Source: Patescibacteria group bacterium (GTDB taxonomy: Bacteria; Patescibacteriota; Gracilibacteria; UBA1369; LOWO2-01-FULL-3). Taken from it: a stretch of DNA of 16,764 bases. The notes below the pieces were generated by a model. That model was not told the DNA's origin and did not search any database. It was given only the letters and a program-made list of their open reading frames with translations. Both the position numbers and the translations under genes were made by a program. Within the stretch, counting starts at the first letter, position 1, and every line of letters starts with the position of its first letter. The DNA is taken from NCBI GenBank assembly GCA_018818755.1, contig JAHIRL010000013.1, positions 1 to 16,764 on the forward strand. Direction: 5' to 3'. Positions 6,496 through 13,233 of the stretch are shown here, piece after piece.

Positions 6496-7380
6496 ATGAG
6501 TAATAAAAAAGTCCAAGAAGAATTTATCAAAAAATTTCCCGAAGGAAAAATAGATGAAATTCTCAAAAATCACTGCACTTTTCAGATAGGCGGCCCCGCC
6601 GACCTCTTCTACGAAGTCCGGGAAACAGCCCAAATCCCCGAACTCATCCGCTTTGCAATCACAAACAATCTCCCATACCTCCTAATCGGCAGAGGTTCAA
6701 ACATCCTTTTTCCGGATGATGGCTTCCGCGGCCTCATAATCAAGAACCAAACCGATCACATAGAAGAATCCAAAGACCAATTTACCGCAGACTCCGGCAC
6801 CTTAATCTCCCGCCTTACCCACCTCTCCCCACTTGAGCAATGGGTCGGTCTCCCCGGCACAGTTGGCGGCGCAATTTATGGCAATGCCGGCTACAACGGC
6901 CTTGAAACCAAAGACATCCTCAAATCAGCCCAAATATATGATCCCCAAACAGATCAAATCCAAGAAATCCCCGCCACCAGACTAGACCTAAAATACCGCC
7001 ATTCCGCCCTCAAAAACTCCAAAAAAATCATTCTCAAAGCCACATTCACCCGCACCCCTTCCACCCTCTCCCCCGAACAGCTCGAACAAATAAAAAAAGA
7101 ATCCCGCCACTTTCGGCTCAATGTTCAACCCTTTGGTGCATCTTCCGGCTCATTTTTCAAGAATCCCAACCCACAGCAACCCGCCGGTCTCCTAATCGAC
7201 CAAGCCGGACTCAAAGGTCATAGCATCGGCGACGCCCAGATATCCGAGAAGCACGCCAATTTCATCATAAACACTGGCAGTGCCACGGCGAAAGATGTTA
7301 GAAAATTAGCAACACTAATTAAAAAAGAAGTCAAAGCCAAATTCGGCATCAAACTTGAAGAAGAGGTGCAAATAATTTAA
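6496..7380 (+). CDS. murB: UDP-N-acetylenolpyruvoylglucosamine reductase (MurB)
   Basis: MurB uses NADPH and FAD to reduce UDP-GlcNAc-enolpyruvate to UDP-MurNAc, the second committed step of peptidoglycan precursor synthesis in the cytoplasm. The 294-aa protein shows the FAD-binding signature GRGSN (65-69), the GLPGTVGGA segment (118-126), the Y167-R168 pair (KYRHS), the catalytic Ser219 in SGSFFKNP and the C-terminal Glu cluster EEE (288-290) that supplies the catalytic acid. It is shorter than E. coli MurB (342 aa) and fits the compact class. It is divergent from tRNA-Thr. Its -10 box lies 6 nt before the ATG, indicating a leaderless mRNA. Codon use is strongly C-rich (27 C against 4 G at 7021-7080), the pattern I regard as native here. 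Confidence 0.96.
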   Translation: MSNKKVQEEFIKKFPEGKIDEILKNHCTFQIGGPADLFYEVRETAQIPELIRFAITNNLPYLLIGRGSNILFPDDGFRGLIIKNQTDHIEESKDQFTADSGTLISRLTHLSPLEQWVGLPGTVGGAIYGNAGYNGLETKDILKSAQIYDPQTDQIQEIPATRLDLKYRHSALKNSKKIILKATFTRTPSTLSPEQLEQIKKESRHFRLNVQPFGASSGSFFKNPNPQQPAGLLIDQAGLKGHSIGDAQISEKHANFIINTGSATAKDVRKLATLIKKEVKAKFGIKLEEEVQII

Positions 7381-7384
7381 GATA

Positions 7385-7413
7385 TTGTACAGCAAGGCCA
7401 AACTTGCTATAAT
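7385..7413 (+). promoter_or_regulatory. Promoter of the pilin-like gene
   Basis: TTGTAC (7385-7390), a 17-nt spacer and a perfect TATAAT (7408-7413) with an extended TG at 7405-7406. It starts 5 bp after the murB stop. The -35 box coincides with a TTG codon in the reading frame of the gene, which helps to exclude that TTG as the start. Predicted leader about 19 nt. Confidence 0.8.
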
Positions 7414-7438
7414 TATAGTAATAAATAACCTATATCCT

Positions 7439-7831
7439 ATGAAAACCAAAAGCCTAATAAAGCAAGCGCTATTTGTTTTCGTGCTAATGGTTGGTGCATT
7501 ATCTATCGTTAGCTTCCTTCCTGTCGCTTCAGCCGCCCTTATCAATCCGGGAGACAATCCTGCGGTTATTGCGGAACAAACAGGAGGAGAAAGTTCTCTT
7601 CGTTCACTTGTTTTAACAATGGTAAATTACTTCCTTACATTCTTAGGAATAATCGCCGTAATTATGGTGATCTACGGAGGTGTAACTTATGTTCTTTCTG
7701 CAGGTAATGACGAGGCTACAGGAAACGCCAAGAAAATCATCCAATACGCATTGGTTGGTTTGATCATCGTTCTTCTATCCTTTGCGATTGTAAACACAAT
7801 CCTTGGAGCAGGTACGGGAACAGAAACCTAG
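7439..7831 (+). CDS. Secreted two-helix pilin-like protein (T4SS pilin / VirB2-TrbC type)
   Basis: This 130-aa protein has an N-terminal signal sequence with probable cleavage after A32 (FLPVASA/AL), then a short polar segment, a hydrophobic helix at about 58-85 that includes the IYGGVTYVLSAG turn, a charged loop (NDEATGNAKK) and a second helix at about 99-120. Signal peptide plus two helices with a small, charged loop is the VirB2/TrbC-like pilin layout. Similar proteins are common in CPR genomes, where they are annotated as T4SS pilins. No other secretion genes are present here, so a pilus, membrane pore or other use cannot be separated. The ATG at 7439 is chosen because an upstream TTG overlaps the promoter. 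A terminator follows, so the gene is monocistronic. Confidence 0.75.
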   Translation: MKTKSLIKQALFVFVLMVGALSIVSFLPVASAALINPGDNPAVIAEQTGGESSLRSLVLTMVNYFLTFLGIIAVIMVIYGGVTYVLSAGNDEATGNAKKIIQYALVGLIIVLLSFAIVNTILGAGTGTET

Positions 7832-7859
7832 AGTTAGAGCCTAAATTATAAGACCGCTT

Positions 7860-7894
7860 CCGGTCCATCATTCACTTGGTGGGCCGGTTTTTTT
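7860..7894 (+). terminator. Rho-independent terminator after the pilin-like gene
   Basis: Stem CCGGTCC (7860-7866) with GGGCCGG (7881-7887), 7 bp including one G-U pair, loop of 14 nt, followed by seven T residues (7888-7894). It lies 29 bp after the stop codon. Confidence 0.85.
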
Positions 7895-7909
7895 GTTATC
7901 GATAAACCT

Positions 7910-8434
7910 CTATCCTGCCGCCGCCAGATCCGTAGCCGCCTGAGTTTCTTTTTCTTTAATTTTCCTCATGCTTTCCTTTACCACTATCTTGTTTGTCAAA
8001 ATTTCCTCAATATCCTTGTAGTCAAAAGTCCTCGAATCATAACGAATAATCCCCAACAAACCCTTCGCCACAAAAATCTTCTTCAAGCTCATCGCCTTAG
8101 TATCGACAGTATAATCAAACACCTTCCCCAAAAACTCCCCCTCTTTGGTATAAACTTTATTCCTAAAAATTTTCGTCCCCGACCTCAGCACCTCATCCAC
8201 CCTAAGAACTTCATTAGCATCAATAATATCCATATTATTATGAATTCTCAGCGCAATCCCCCAGCCCAACACATCCATTTCCGAAACAATCAAATTTCGC
8301 ACCAAATCCACCTTAAACGCCAGAATCCTGCCATTTTCCGGATCAATCACCAAATCCTTAACCGAACTAATCGGCCTTCCCCCCCCATCATCCACAATCG
8401 GCGTCCCCAATATCCGCGAAAAAAGTTTTTCCAT
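7910..8434 (-). CDS. PRC-barrel domain protein
   Basis: This 174-aa protein has two PRC-barrel-like units. The first is at about residues 5-75 (ILGTPIVDD, then GRPISSVKDLVIDPENGRILAFKVD); the second is at about 88-150 (KVYTKEGEFLGKVFDYTVD). The tail is Lys/Glu-rich and ends in Ala. PRC-barrels are small beta folds found in photosystem reaction centre subunit H, RimM and stand-alone bacterial proteins of unclear role, often binding proteins or RNA. The start at ATG 8434 is preferred over the longer GTG frame at 8515, because a perfect TATAAT lies 6 nt upstream of this ATG and the extension would run through the promoter. The gene is divergent from tRNA-Pro. It has no membrane segment or signal peptide. 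Biological role unknown. Confidence 0.8.
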   Translation of the reverse strand: MEKLFSRILGTPIVDDGGGRPISSVKDLVIDPENGRILAFKVDLVRNLIVSEMDVLGWGIALRIHNNMDIIDANEVLRVDEVLRSGTKIFRNKVYTKEGEFLGKVFDYTVDTKAMSLKKIFVAKGLLGIIRYDSRTFDYKDIEEILTNKIVVKESMRKIKEKETQAATDLAAAG

Positions 8435-8440
8435 GCATCG

Positions 8441-8469
8441 ATTATAGCGGGCGAGGGCTTTACGAGCAA
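8441..8469 (-). promoter_or_regulatory. Leaderless promoter of the PRC-barrel gene
   Basis: TTGCTC (8469-8464), a 17-nt spacer and a perfect TATAAT (8446-8441) on the minus strand, with 6 nt to the ATG at 8434. This is the same geometry as at murB and the tfoX-like gene. Confidence 0.65.
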
Positions 8470-8483
8470 AATTTAAAATTCCC

Positions 8484-8512
8484 TTAACAAGTGGAGATTT
8501 TTTGTATAGAAT
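8484..8512 (+). promoter_or_regulatory. Promoter of tRNA-Pro
   Basis: TTAACA (8484-8489), a 17-nt spacer and TAGAAT (8507-8512), each one base off consensus. The -10 element ends 28 nt before the mature tRNA 5' end. Confidence 0.75.
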
Positions 8513-8540
8513 CACAACGCTTAGAAAAATCAGGCAGTGT

Positions 8541-8617
8541 CGGGGTGTAGCTCAGTTGGCTAGAGTACATGGTTTGGGACCATGGGGTCGCTGGTTCGAG
8601 TCCAGTCACCCCGACCA
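8541..8617 (+). tRNA. tRNA-Pro (anticodon TGG)
   Basis: The acceptor stem CGGGGTG (8541-8547) pairs with CACCCCG (8607-8613). The D arm holds TAGCTCAGTTGGCTAGAGTA, the anticodon stem CATGG/CCATG holds loop TTTGGGA (anticodon TGG), and the T arm contains GGTTCGAGTCC. The discriminator is A, and CCA is encoded (8615-8617). It reads CCA and, by wobble, other CCN codons. Its promoter is divergent from the PRC-barrel gene. Confidence 0.96.
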
Positions 8618-8719
8618 GAAGAATCGCAGCGTATTATGAGCGAAGCGAATTCCGCATTTCAATCGCCTACAATCGCGAGTTATTTTTCATAAAAAGTTTA
8701 GGTTTCCCCGATTGCAAAA

Positions 8720-8807
8720 GTTGCGAGAACTTTAACTTCACACCTTCTTCTTCAAAAAGTAAAAAAGTAAAAATTTTTGGTTTTTTGAATTTTTTACTTT
8801 TCGCAAC
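8720..8807. repeat. AT-rich nested inverted repeat downstream of tRNA-Pro
   Basis: A perfect 12-bp pair AAAAGTAAAAAA (8755-8766) and TTTTTTACTTTT (8790-8801) is nested within a second pair GTTGCG (8720-8725) and CGCAAC (8802-8807). The rest of 8618-8850 shows no gene. The structure may act as transcript end for tRNA-Pro or as a structured RNA; neither is shown. Confidence 0.5.
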
Positions 8808-8831
8808 ACAAAGAAGCAGTCCCCACTCCCC

Positions 8832-8860
8832 TTGTTTCCCCCCTCACCTCAAGCTAAAAT
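8832..8860 (+). promoter_or_regulatory. Leaderless promoter of the tfoX-like gene
   Basis: TTGTTT (8832-8837), a 17-nt spacer and TAAAAT (8855-8860), then exactly 6 nt to the ATG at 8867. It likely serves the downstream DUF1287 gene as well. Confidence 0.65.
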
Positions 8861-8866
8861 ACCCCC

Positions 8867-9130
8867 ATGAAAGAACTCACTGCCCTCCCCAACATCGGCA
8901 AAAAAATCGCCGCCAATCTCATCGAGATTGGTGTTCACAACAAGCAAGACCTCCAAAAAATGGGATCACTAAAAGCCTGGCAACGAATTCGTCACAACTA
9001 CCCCAACAAAGACATCTGCATCTGCGCCCTCTACGCGCTGGAAGGAGCCCTCCAAGGCCTTCGCTGGCACGAACTGCCTCCCCCACTCAAGGCCCTACTT
9101 CAGGAAAAAGCCAAAACTATATATAAATGA
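8867..9130 (+). CDS. TfoX C-terminal-domain protein
   Basis: This 87-aa protein matches the helix-hairpin-helix-like C-terminal domain of TfoX/Sxy (pattern LPNIGKKIAANLIEIGV, QDLQKMGSLKAWQRIR, ICALYALEGALQGLRW). In gamma-proteobacteria, TfoX/Sxy is a competence regulator, but stand-alone C-terminal domains are widespread and mostly uncharacterised. Here the N-terminal TfoX domain is absent, so a competence role cannot be assumed. Its TGA stop overlaps the ATG of the DUF1287 gene (ATGA at 9127-9130), indicating translational coupling. A promoter with a 6-nt gap to the ATG suggests a leaderless mRNA. TGA used as a real stop here supports the standard bacterial code. Confidence 0.85.
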   Translation: MKELTALPNIGKKIAANLIEIGVHNKQDLQKMGSLKAWQRIRHNYPNKDICICALYALEGALQGLRWHELPPPLKALLQEKAKTIYK

Positions 9131-9774
9131 ATCTAAAAAACATAATAATTGCAGTTGTTCTAGTTTTGTCCCTTTCTTTTGCCCTGGCCGCTTACAGCCC
9201 CCAGGCATTTGCTCCAAATGTTAGCGTTTTAGAAATTCCCAACCTCCAAACTCCTGAAGCAAAAAAAATTGTGCAATCTGCCCGCAGCCAAATTGGAATA
9301 GTTACAGAATATGATGGATCCTATTTCCCTGCCGACCAAGTCCCAGAAAACAGCGGAGTCTGTACGGATGTAATCGCCCGTGCCCTAAACTCCATAGACT
9401 ACGACCTTCGGGAAAAAGTTGAAGAGGATATCGCCAAAAACCCCAATCAGTACCCATCTTCTCCGCCACTAGATTCCAATATCAACTTCCGCCGCGTAAA
9501 AATTCTTACAGTTTTTCTAGGAAAATATTTTACCCCCCTCACTATACAAGCGATCCCTGGGGACATCGAAAACCTAACAAACTGGCAAGGTGGGGATATT
9601 GTGACTTTTGCCCCGTTAAAATCCAGCGGACTTGAGCATATCGCCATTATATCAGATAAAAGACGCGCAGATGGCCTCCCCCTGTTAATCCATAACTACG
9701 GAATTGGCACACAGGAAGACGATTATCTTTTAAATTGGCCCGCTCAAATTACTGGACACTACCGCTCAAAGTAG
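9127..9774 (+). CDS. DUF1287 family secreted protein
   Basis: This 215-aa protein begins with an N-terminal signal/anchor segment (about 5-22), followed by the DUF1287 pattern: ARSQIGIVTEYD (52-63), GVCTDVIARAL with C79 (77-87), NINFRRVKIL (118-127), GGDIVTF (155-161), HIAIISD with H171 (171-177), IHN with H189, and the closing ITGHYR (208-213). The family is thought to share a papain/NlpC-P60-like fold, so C79 with H171 would be a candidate catalytic pair acting on the cell wall or an extracellular amide. Activity is not established for this family as far as I know. The ATG overlaps the tfoX-like stop, so it is translated from the same mRNA. It is probably exported or membrane anchored. Confidence 0.88.
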   Translation: MNLKNIIIAVVLVLSLSFALAAYSPQAFAPNVSVLEIPNLQTPEAKKIVQSARSQIGIVTEYDGSYFPADQVPENSGVCTDVIARALNSIDYDLREKVEEDIAKNPNQYPSSPPLDSNINFRRVKILTVFLGKYFTPLTIQAIPGDIENLTNWQGGDIVTFAPLKSSGLEHIAIISDKRRADGLPLLIHNYGIGTQEDDYLLNWPAQITGHYRSK

Positions 9775-9781
9775 TAAAATC
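9758..9781 (+). promoter_or_regulatory. Possible promoter of the SIMPL-domain gene
   Basis: TGGACA (within 9754-9759), a 16-nt spacer and TAAAAT (9776-9781) lie at the end of the DUF1287 gene, giving a leader of about 22 nt before the ATG at 9810. Read-through from the upstream gene is equally possible. Confidence 0.35.
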
Positions 9782-9809
9782 AAACACACAAAACCTTAAC
9801 CCCGTTTCT

Positions 9810-10577
9810 ATGTCGAAACTACAAGTTTCAAACCGCCTTTACGCCCTACTTATCATCCTCCTTGTGGGAATGTCCCTTTTCTGGGGATTCCGCATTTACG
9901 AGATGTATACCAGCGCCACAGGCAGCTACCCGCGCGAAATTTCTGTTGAAGGAGAAGGAAAAGCCTTTGTAACGCCGGATACTGCCCAAATTTCCCTCGG
10001 GGTGTATACAGAAGCCAAAGAATCTCAGGATGCCGTCTCTCAAAATACTGAGAAAGTAAACAAAATCATCCTAAGCCTAGCTGAATTTGGCATCGCAAAA
10101 GAAGACATCAAAACTTCCAACTTCAACCTTTATCCAAAGTACAACTGGACAGAAGACAGAGGTAGTGTGCAGGACGGATACACCCTAAACCAAACAGTAG
10201 AAGTAAAAATTAAAGATTTCCAGAAGATTGGAGATGTAATCGCCAAATCTGCAGAGCTTGGAGCCAACACAATCGGTTCAGTCCAATTTGTGATAGATGA
10301 TATGACAACAGCAAAAGAAGAAGCAAGGGCTGAAGCCATCAAAAAAGCCAAAGAAAATGCCGAAAAAATTGCCGAACAAACCGGCCTTCGCCTTGGAAAA
10401 GTCCTAAACTTCTGGGAATACCAAGACGACTACTATCCACAACCAATGTACAGCAACGCCTCTTCATATAGAGAAGCCAGTGGTCTTGGTGGTGGTGAAA
10501 TGATGGAAGCTCCATACATCGAACCTGGACAAGATCAAATCACCTTAAAAGTGAATCTCAGCTACCGAGTATATTAA
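9810..10577 (+). CDS. SIMPL-domain (DUF541) protein
   Basis: This 255-aa protein has one N-terminal membrane segment (about 11-30) and then a SIMPL/DUF541 domain. The segment GEGKAFVTPDTAQISLGVYTEAK opens the domain, followed by FGIAKEDIKTSNFNLYPKYNW, an EARAEAIKKAKENAEKIAEQTGLRLGKVL helix region typical for the family, and a closing ITLKVNLSYRVY strand. Members (for example E. coli YggE, Brucella BP26) are periplasmic or surface proteins that form oligomeric rings, linked to oxidative-stress protection in some species. The ATG at 9810 is chosen because the longer frame overlaps the preceding gene. The gene lies 35 bp after DUF1287 and ends before a bidirectional terminator. Topology suggests an anchored extracytoplasmic domain. 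Confidence 0.9.
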   Translation: MSKLQVSNRLYALLIILLVGMSLFWGFRIYEMYTSATGSYPREISVEGEGKAFVTPDTAQISLGVYTEAKESQDAVSQNTEKVNKIILSLAEFGIAKEDIKTSNFNLYPKYNWTEDRGSVQDGYTLNQTVEVKIKDFQKIGDVIAKSAELGANTIGSVQFVIDDMTTAKEEARAEAIKKAKENAEKIAEQTGLRLGKVLNFWEYQDDYYPQPMYSNASSYREASGLGGGEMMEAPYIEPGQDQITLKVNLSYRVY

Positions 10578-10579
10578 CA

Positions 10580-10632
10580 CAAATTTTTGTTCGCAAAAAT
10601 TTGCCGCTCGCACATAGGAAGTCCTGCGAGCG
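10580..10632 (+). repeat. Two hairpins preceding the bidirectional terminator
   Basis: Hairpin 1 is CAAATTTTTG (10580-10589) with CAAAAATTTG (10594-10603), a perfect 10-bp stem closing on loop TTCG. Hairpin 2 is CGCTCGCA (10605-10612) with TGCGAGCG (10625-10632), an 8-bp stem with a 12-nt loop. Both follow the SIMPL stop directly. Confidence 0.65.
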
Positions 10633-10635
10633 CAA

Positions 10636-10666
10636 AAAGAGTCCCGCAAAACGGGACTCTTTCTTT
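10636..10666. terminator. Bidirectional terminator between convergent genes
   Basis: Stem GAGTCCCG (10639-10646) with CGGGACTC (10652-10659), loop CAAAA, flanked by A residues on the left and TTTCTTT on the right, so T-rich tracts follow the hairpin on both strands. It ends the SIMPL gene (plus) and the lipoprotein gene (minus). Confidence 0.88.
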
Positions 10667-10675
10667 ACCCTAAAA

Positions 10676-11776
10676 TTATTCAATCCCCATTGCTTCAAGC
10701 TCAGCCATCGCCGCCTCAAGGTCTTCCATAGATTCAAGATCCCCACTCATTTCGCTAAATGCCTCCAATTCAGTCTGCATTGCCTCAAGATCCTCCAGGC
10801 TAACCTCCTCTCCCCCATTCATAGCTCCACCCATCACATCTCCCTCAGTCATCGGCATTCCTCCCATCATCGTAGCCACATCAAACAAAGTCGAATCGGC
10901 TGGCCTCTCAATTTCAACATCTTCCCCTGCTCCTGAAAGTTCAATTTCCAAAGTAATCTCAATTGTCCCAGCAAGCTCCTGATTTTTAGAGCTCAAAGTC
11001 GCTTTAACCTTCTTCAAAATCTCATCATCGGCATCTACCCACAACACCACCGGCATATCCGCATTATCAAAAAACTCTTGCATCTTATCCATCTGAGCTT
11101 GCTCCACAGGCTGTCCTTGAAGCTTGGAAACCTTCACAAAGAAATCCTGCAACTCCTCCTCATCAATCCTAGCCTCATATTTATAAGCGGGTCCATCCTT
11201 TAGATTATCTGTACCCTGATATTCGATATCTTCAAAGAAATTAGTCTCTCTGGCCAACTCCTTAATTGCTTTTTGCTCATCGGTCATATTTCCTTCATCG
11301 GAAGATTGATACATCATCCCCCACATCTCATCCGGAACCGGAATCTCCCACCATTTTCCCCCGACCATAGCCATAGTCTCCGCAGGCAAAGCCCCATCCA
11401 TCGAAGGCAACTTTGAAACATAAGCAAATAAACTGTTCCCCATAAGCTTCAACTGGAAAGCAAGCTCCTCCTTTGGATTCCCTTCAACTTCAATCTCTCC
11501 ATCAAACTCCATGCCCAACAGCGGATTTTCCTTATCAGAACTATCAAACTTCGCTACTATATCAAAAGCCAGCATTACATCCTCCGGGCTCAGCTCACCC
11601 TCCCCCTTCGCATCAAAACCGATAGTGGCATCATATTGCCCTCGTTCCACATCATAAAAATTTGTGACTCCATTCTTGATCATTTCCTCCGGAGATTTCC
11701 CTGGAGAACCAGCTGGCCCGCAACCATAAGCCATCAATAAAAGGGCTACTAAAGACGAAATTACCAACTTCTTCAT
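10676..11776 (-). CDS. Probable lipoprotein of unknown function
   Basis: This 366-aa protein starts MKKLVISSLVALLLMAYGC. That is a short basic N-region, a hydrophobic stretch and a lipobox-like AYGC with C19, consistent with lipoprotein export, although Tyr at -2 is not usual. The body is strongly acidic with alternating strands (FDAKGEGELSPEDVMLAFDIVAKF, KVKATLSSKNQELAGTIEITLEIEL), giving a beta-rich fold that recalls lipid-binding LppX/LolA-like lipoproteins. I cannot confirm that. The last 60 residues are Met-, Gly- and Glu-rich and end in short acidic helices. The ATG at 11776 is preferred to the longer frame at 11803 because it begins the signal sequence. Its 3' end abuts the bidirectional terminator. 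The methyltransferase gene lies 54 bp upstream on the same strand. Confidence 0.8.
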   Translation of the reverse strand: MKKLVISSLVALLLMAYGCGPAGSPGKSPEEMIKNGVTNFYDVERGQYDATIGFDAKGEGELSPEDVMLAFDIVAKFDSSDKENPLLGMEFDGEIEVEGNPKEELAFQLKLMGNSLFAYVSKLPSMDGALPAETMAMVGGKWWEIPVPDEMWGMMYQSSDEGNMTDEQKAIKELARETNFFEDIEYQGTDNLKDGPAYKYEARIDEEELQDFFVKVSKLQGQPVEQAQMDKMQEFFDNADMPVVLWVDADDEILKKVKATLSSKNQELAGTIEITLEIELSGAGEDVEIERPADSTLFDVATMMGGMPMTEGDVMGGAMNGGEEVSLEDLEAMQTELEAFSEMSGDLESMEDLEAAMAELEAMGIE

Positions 11777-11830
11777 AAAAATAAGGTTAATATTAAAGCC
11801 CACTAACTTTATTGAAAATCTCCAAGACTG

Positions 11831-12451
11831 TCAAACCTTGCGAGCTTTGATAACCTGATTCACCCAAGCCTTCCCCTCATAAACAAACTTCTCATCCTCA
11901 ATCTTAAAAAACTCATTTTCCAACTTCTCAAGAACATGCTTAGGAATATGATAATGCGAATCAATATAAAACTTCTCCCTTGAGCCACCAGCCTTTAGCA
12001 AAGGAGCTTTTTTCTGATTGATATTACTTACGACAAACACTCCTCCATCCCTCAAAACCCTATATGCCTCCGCAAAAAAATCCTCCGGCTTCTTTAAATG
12101 AACTATCAAAAAAGCCGCAACCACAACATCAAAACTCTCATTTTCAAAAGGCAAATCACAAGCATCCGCCACTTCAAATTTCGCCCGGCCAAATTTTTTT
12201 TGCGCCGCCTCAACCATCTTCTCACTCACATCCACCCCATAAACCTCAGCCCCCTCCCTCAACAAATCACCAACAAGTCGTCCCGTCCCACACCCCACAT
12301 CCAGCACCTTCTTGCCATTAACACCTCCAATCATCGCCAAAAACTCCCCCTCCTCAAAACTATTCAAAAAAGCTAATTTTTCCCCCTTTTTCCCGTCATA
12401 ATCCCCTGCCATCAAATCATATCCCTGGGCAGAATTGTAAACTTTGGTCAT
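11831..12451 (-). CDS. Class I SAM-dependent methyltransferase
   Basis: This 206-aa Rossmann-fold methyltransferase has motif I VLDVGCGTG (49-57), the acidic SAM-ribose motif GVDVSEKM, motif II-like VADACDLPFENESFDVV and motif III around YRVLRDGGVFVVS. The substrate cannot be read from sequence. This small Methyltransf_11/25-type group includes enzymes acting on small molecules, lipids or quinones. The start MTKVYNSAQGYD at 12451 is chosen; the longer frame reaches into the divergent gene at 12492 and has an unlikely N-terminus. A TATATT box lies 7 nt before the ATG without a clear -35, so a leaderless start is possible but weak. The stop is TGA. It is probably co-transcribed with the lipoprotein downstream. 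Confidence 0.88.
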   Translation of the reverse strand: MTKVYNSAQGYDLMAGDYDGKKGEKLAFLNSFEEGEFLAMIGGVNGKKVLDVGCGTGRLVGDLLREGAEVYGVDVSEKMVEAAQKKFGRAKFEVADACDLPFENESFDVVVAAFLIVHLKKPEDFFAEAYRVLRDGGVFVVSNINQKKAPLLKAGGSREKFYIDSHYHIPKHVLEKLENEFFKIEDEKFVYEGKAWVNQVIKARKV

Positions 12452-12491
12452 ACTTGTTAATATATAGGCAATAAAACTAACCATTTTTAAT

Positions 12492-12863
12492 ATGGGCGTA
12501 GGAAAAGCATACAGTTTGCACGAAATAGATGCAACCAGAGCAAAAGTCAGGGATGACCAGTTCGAAGCCATTTTAGAGCGTGTGAAGGAAGCCGGAGGAG
12601 AGATCTCCAAAGACGAAACCGCGCCCCTCTACGATGAGATCGGCACAGAGGAAGCTGAAATCGGCTACGAAAGAGTTGTTGAATTTAACCTTAATAAATT
12701 CGATTTCCAAATGACCCGCCGCGTCCGCGAAAAACGCATCGTCGGTGAAGGCCACCACAAAAGTCTGGAAGCCACAGATACTCCGATGATCAAGCTAACC
12801 CTAAAGCGCAAACCCGAAAGCTCAGACACCTGGCAAATGATGGATTTAGAAGACCTACTCTAA
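12492..12863 (+). CDS. Hypothetical protein, 123 aa
   Basis: A small soluble charged protein, beginning MGVGKAYSLHEIDATRAKVR. Residues 20-50 are Glu-rich and helical, and the second half has strand-like basic segments (FDFQMTRRVREKRIVGEG, MIKLTLKRKP). No membrane segment, Cys or recognised domain is present. It is the only plus-strand gene in this half of the window. It is divergent from the methyltransferase (40 bp between starts) and convergent with ybeY, whose coding end it overlaps by 9 bp. The frame is supported by length and composition; the overlapping minus-strand frames in this region look like shadows. Function unknown. Confidence 0.65.
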   Translation: MGVGKAYSLHEIDATRAKVRDDQFEAILERVKEAGGEISKDETAPLYDEIGTEEAEIGYERVVEFNLNKFDFQMTRRVREKRIVGEGHHKSLEATDTPMIKLTLKRKPESSDTWQMMDLEDLL

Positions 12864-13229
12864 AATCCGCTTAGCCATTGCCTCCATCTTTTCTTCTTCT
12901 TCATCATTGTTGTGGTCATATCCAAACAGGTGAAGAAGTCCATGCACAAACAAAAATTTCAGCTCTTCATCAAGTGAGTGTCCTTTCTCCTTAGCTTGCC
13001 TCTTTGCCGTATCCACAGAAATAAAAATATCCCCAATCAGAGTATCTCCCCCACCCTGCACACCTCTTTCCCCCTCCAAATATGCAAAAGAAAGCACATC
13101 CGTCGCGCAATCCTTCCCCCTATATTCTTTATTCAATTTTGCAATCTCTGCATCACTAACCAAGGCGAAACCAACTTCTCCCGGCCCAAATCCGGTTAAT
13201 TTTCGCCCCTTCTCAATCAATTCCTGCAT
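12855..13229 (-). CDS. ybeY: Endoribonuclease YbeY
   Basis: YbeY is a zinc-dependent single-strand endoribonuclease required for 16S rRNA 3' maturation and late 70S quality control. The zinc motif HGLLHLFGYDH is complete (H96, H100, H106), as is the conserved segment NKEYRGKDCATDVLSF (33-48, with R37) and GDIFIS (66-71). At 124 aa it is shorter than the E. coli protein (155 aa), losing part of the N-terminus and the C-terminal tail. The ATG at 13229 is chosen because the longer frame overlaps the GH18-like gene, whose TAG stop ends 4 bp upstream, implying coupled translation. It is the last gene of the minus-strand operon. Its end overlaps the convergent gene at 12492 by 9 bp. Confidence 0.93.
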   Translation of the reverse strand: MQELIEKGRKLTGFGPGEVGFALVSDAEIAKLNKEYRGKDCATDVLSFAYLEGERGVQGGGDTLIGDIFISVDTAKRQAKEKGHSLDEELKFLFVHGLLHLFGYDHNNDEEEEKMEAMAKRILE

Positions 13230-13233
13230 ACTT

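Noticed and set aside
8569..9126. Long plus-strand frame starting inside tRNA-Pro (MVWDHGVAGSSPVTPT...)
   Set aside because: The start is a translation of the tRNA itself, a well-known false frame, and the rest overlaps the tfoX-like gene in another frame.
8867..12451. UGA read as glycine (Absconditabacteria/Gracilibacteria code)
   Set aside because: TGA ends the tfoX-like gene (overlapping the next start) and the methyltransferase at natural family ends, and no conserved protein needs read-through.
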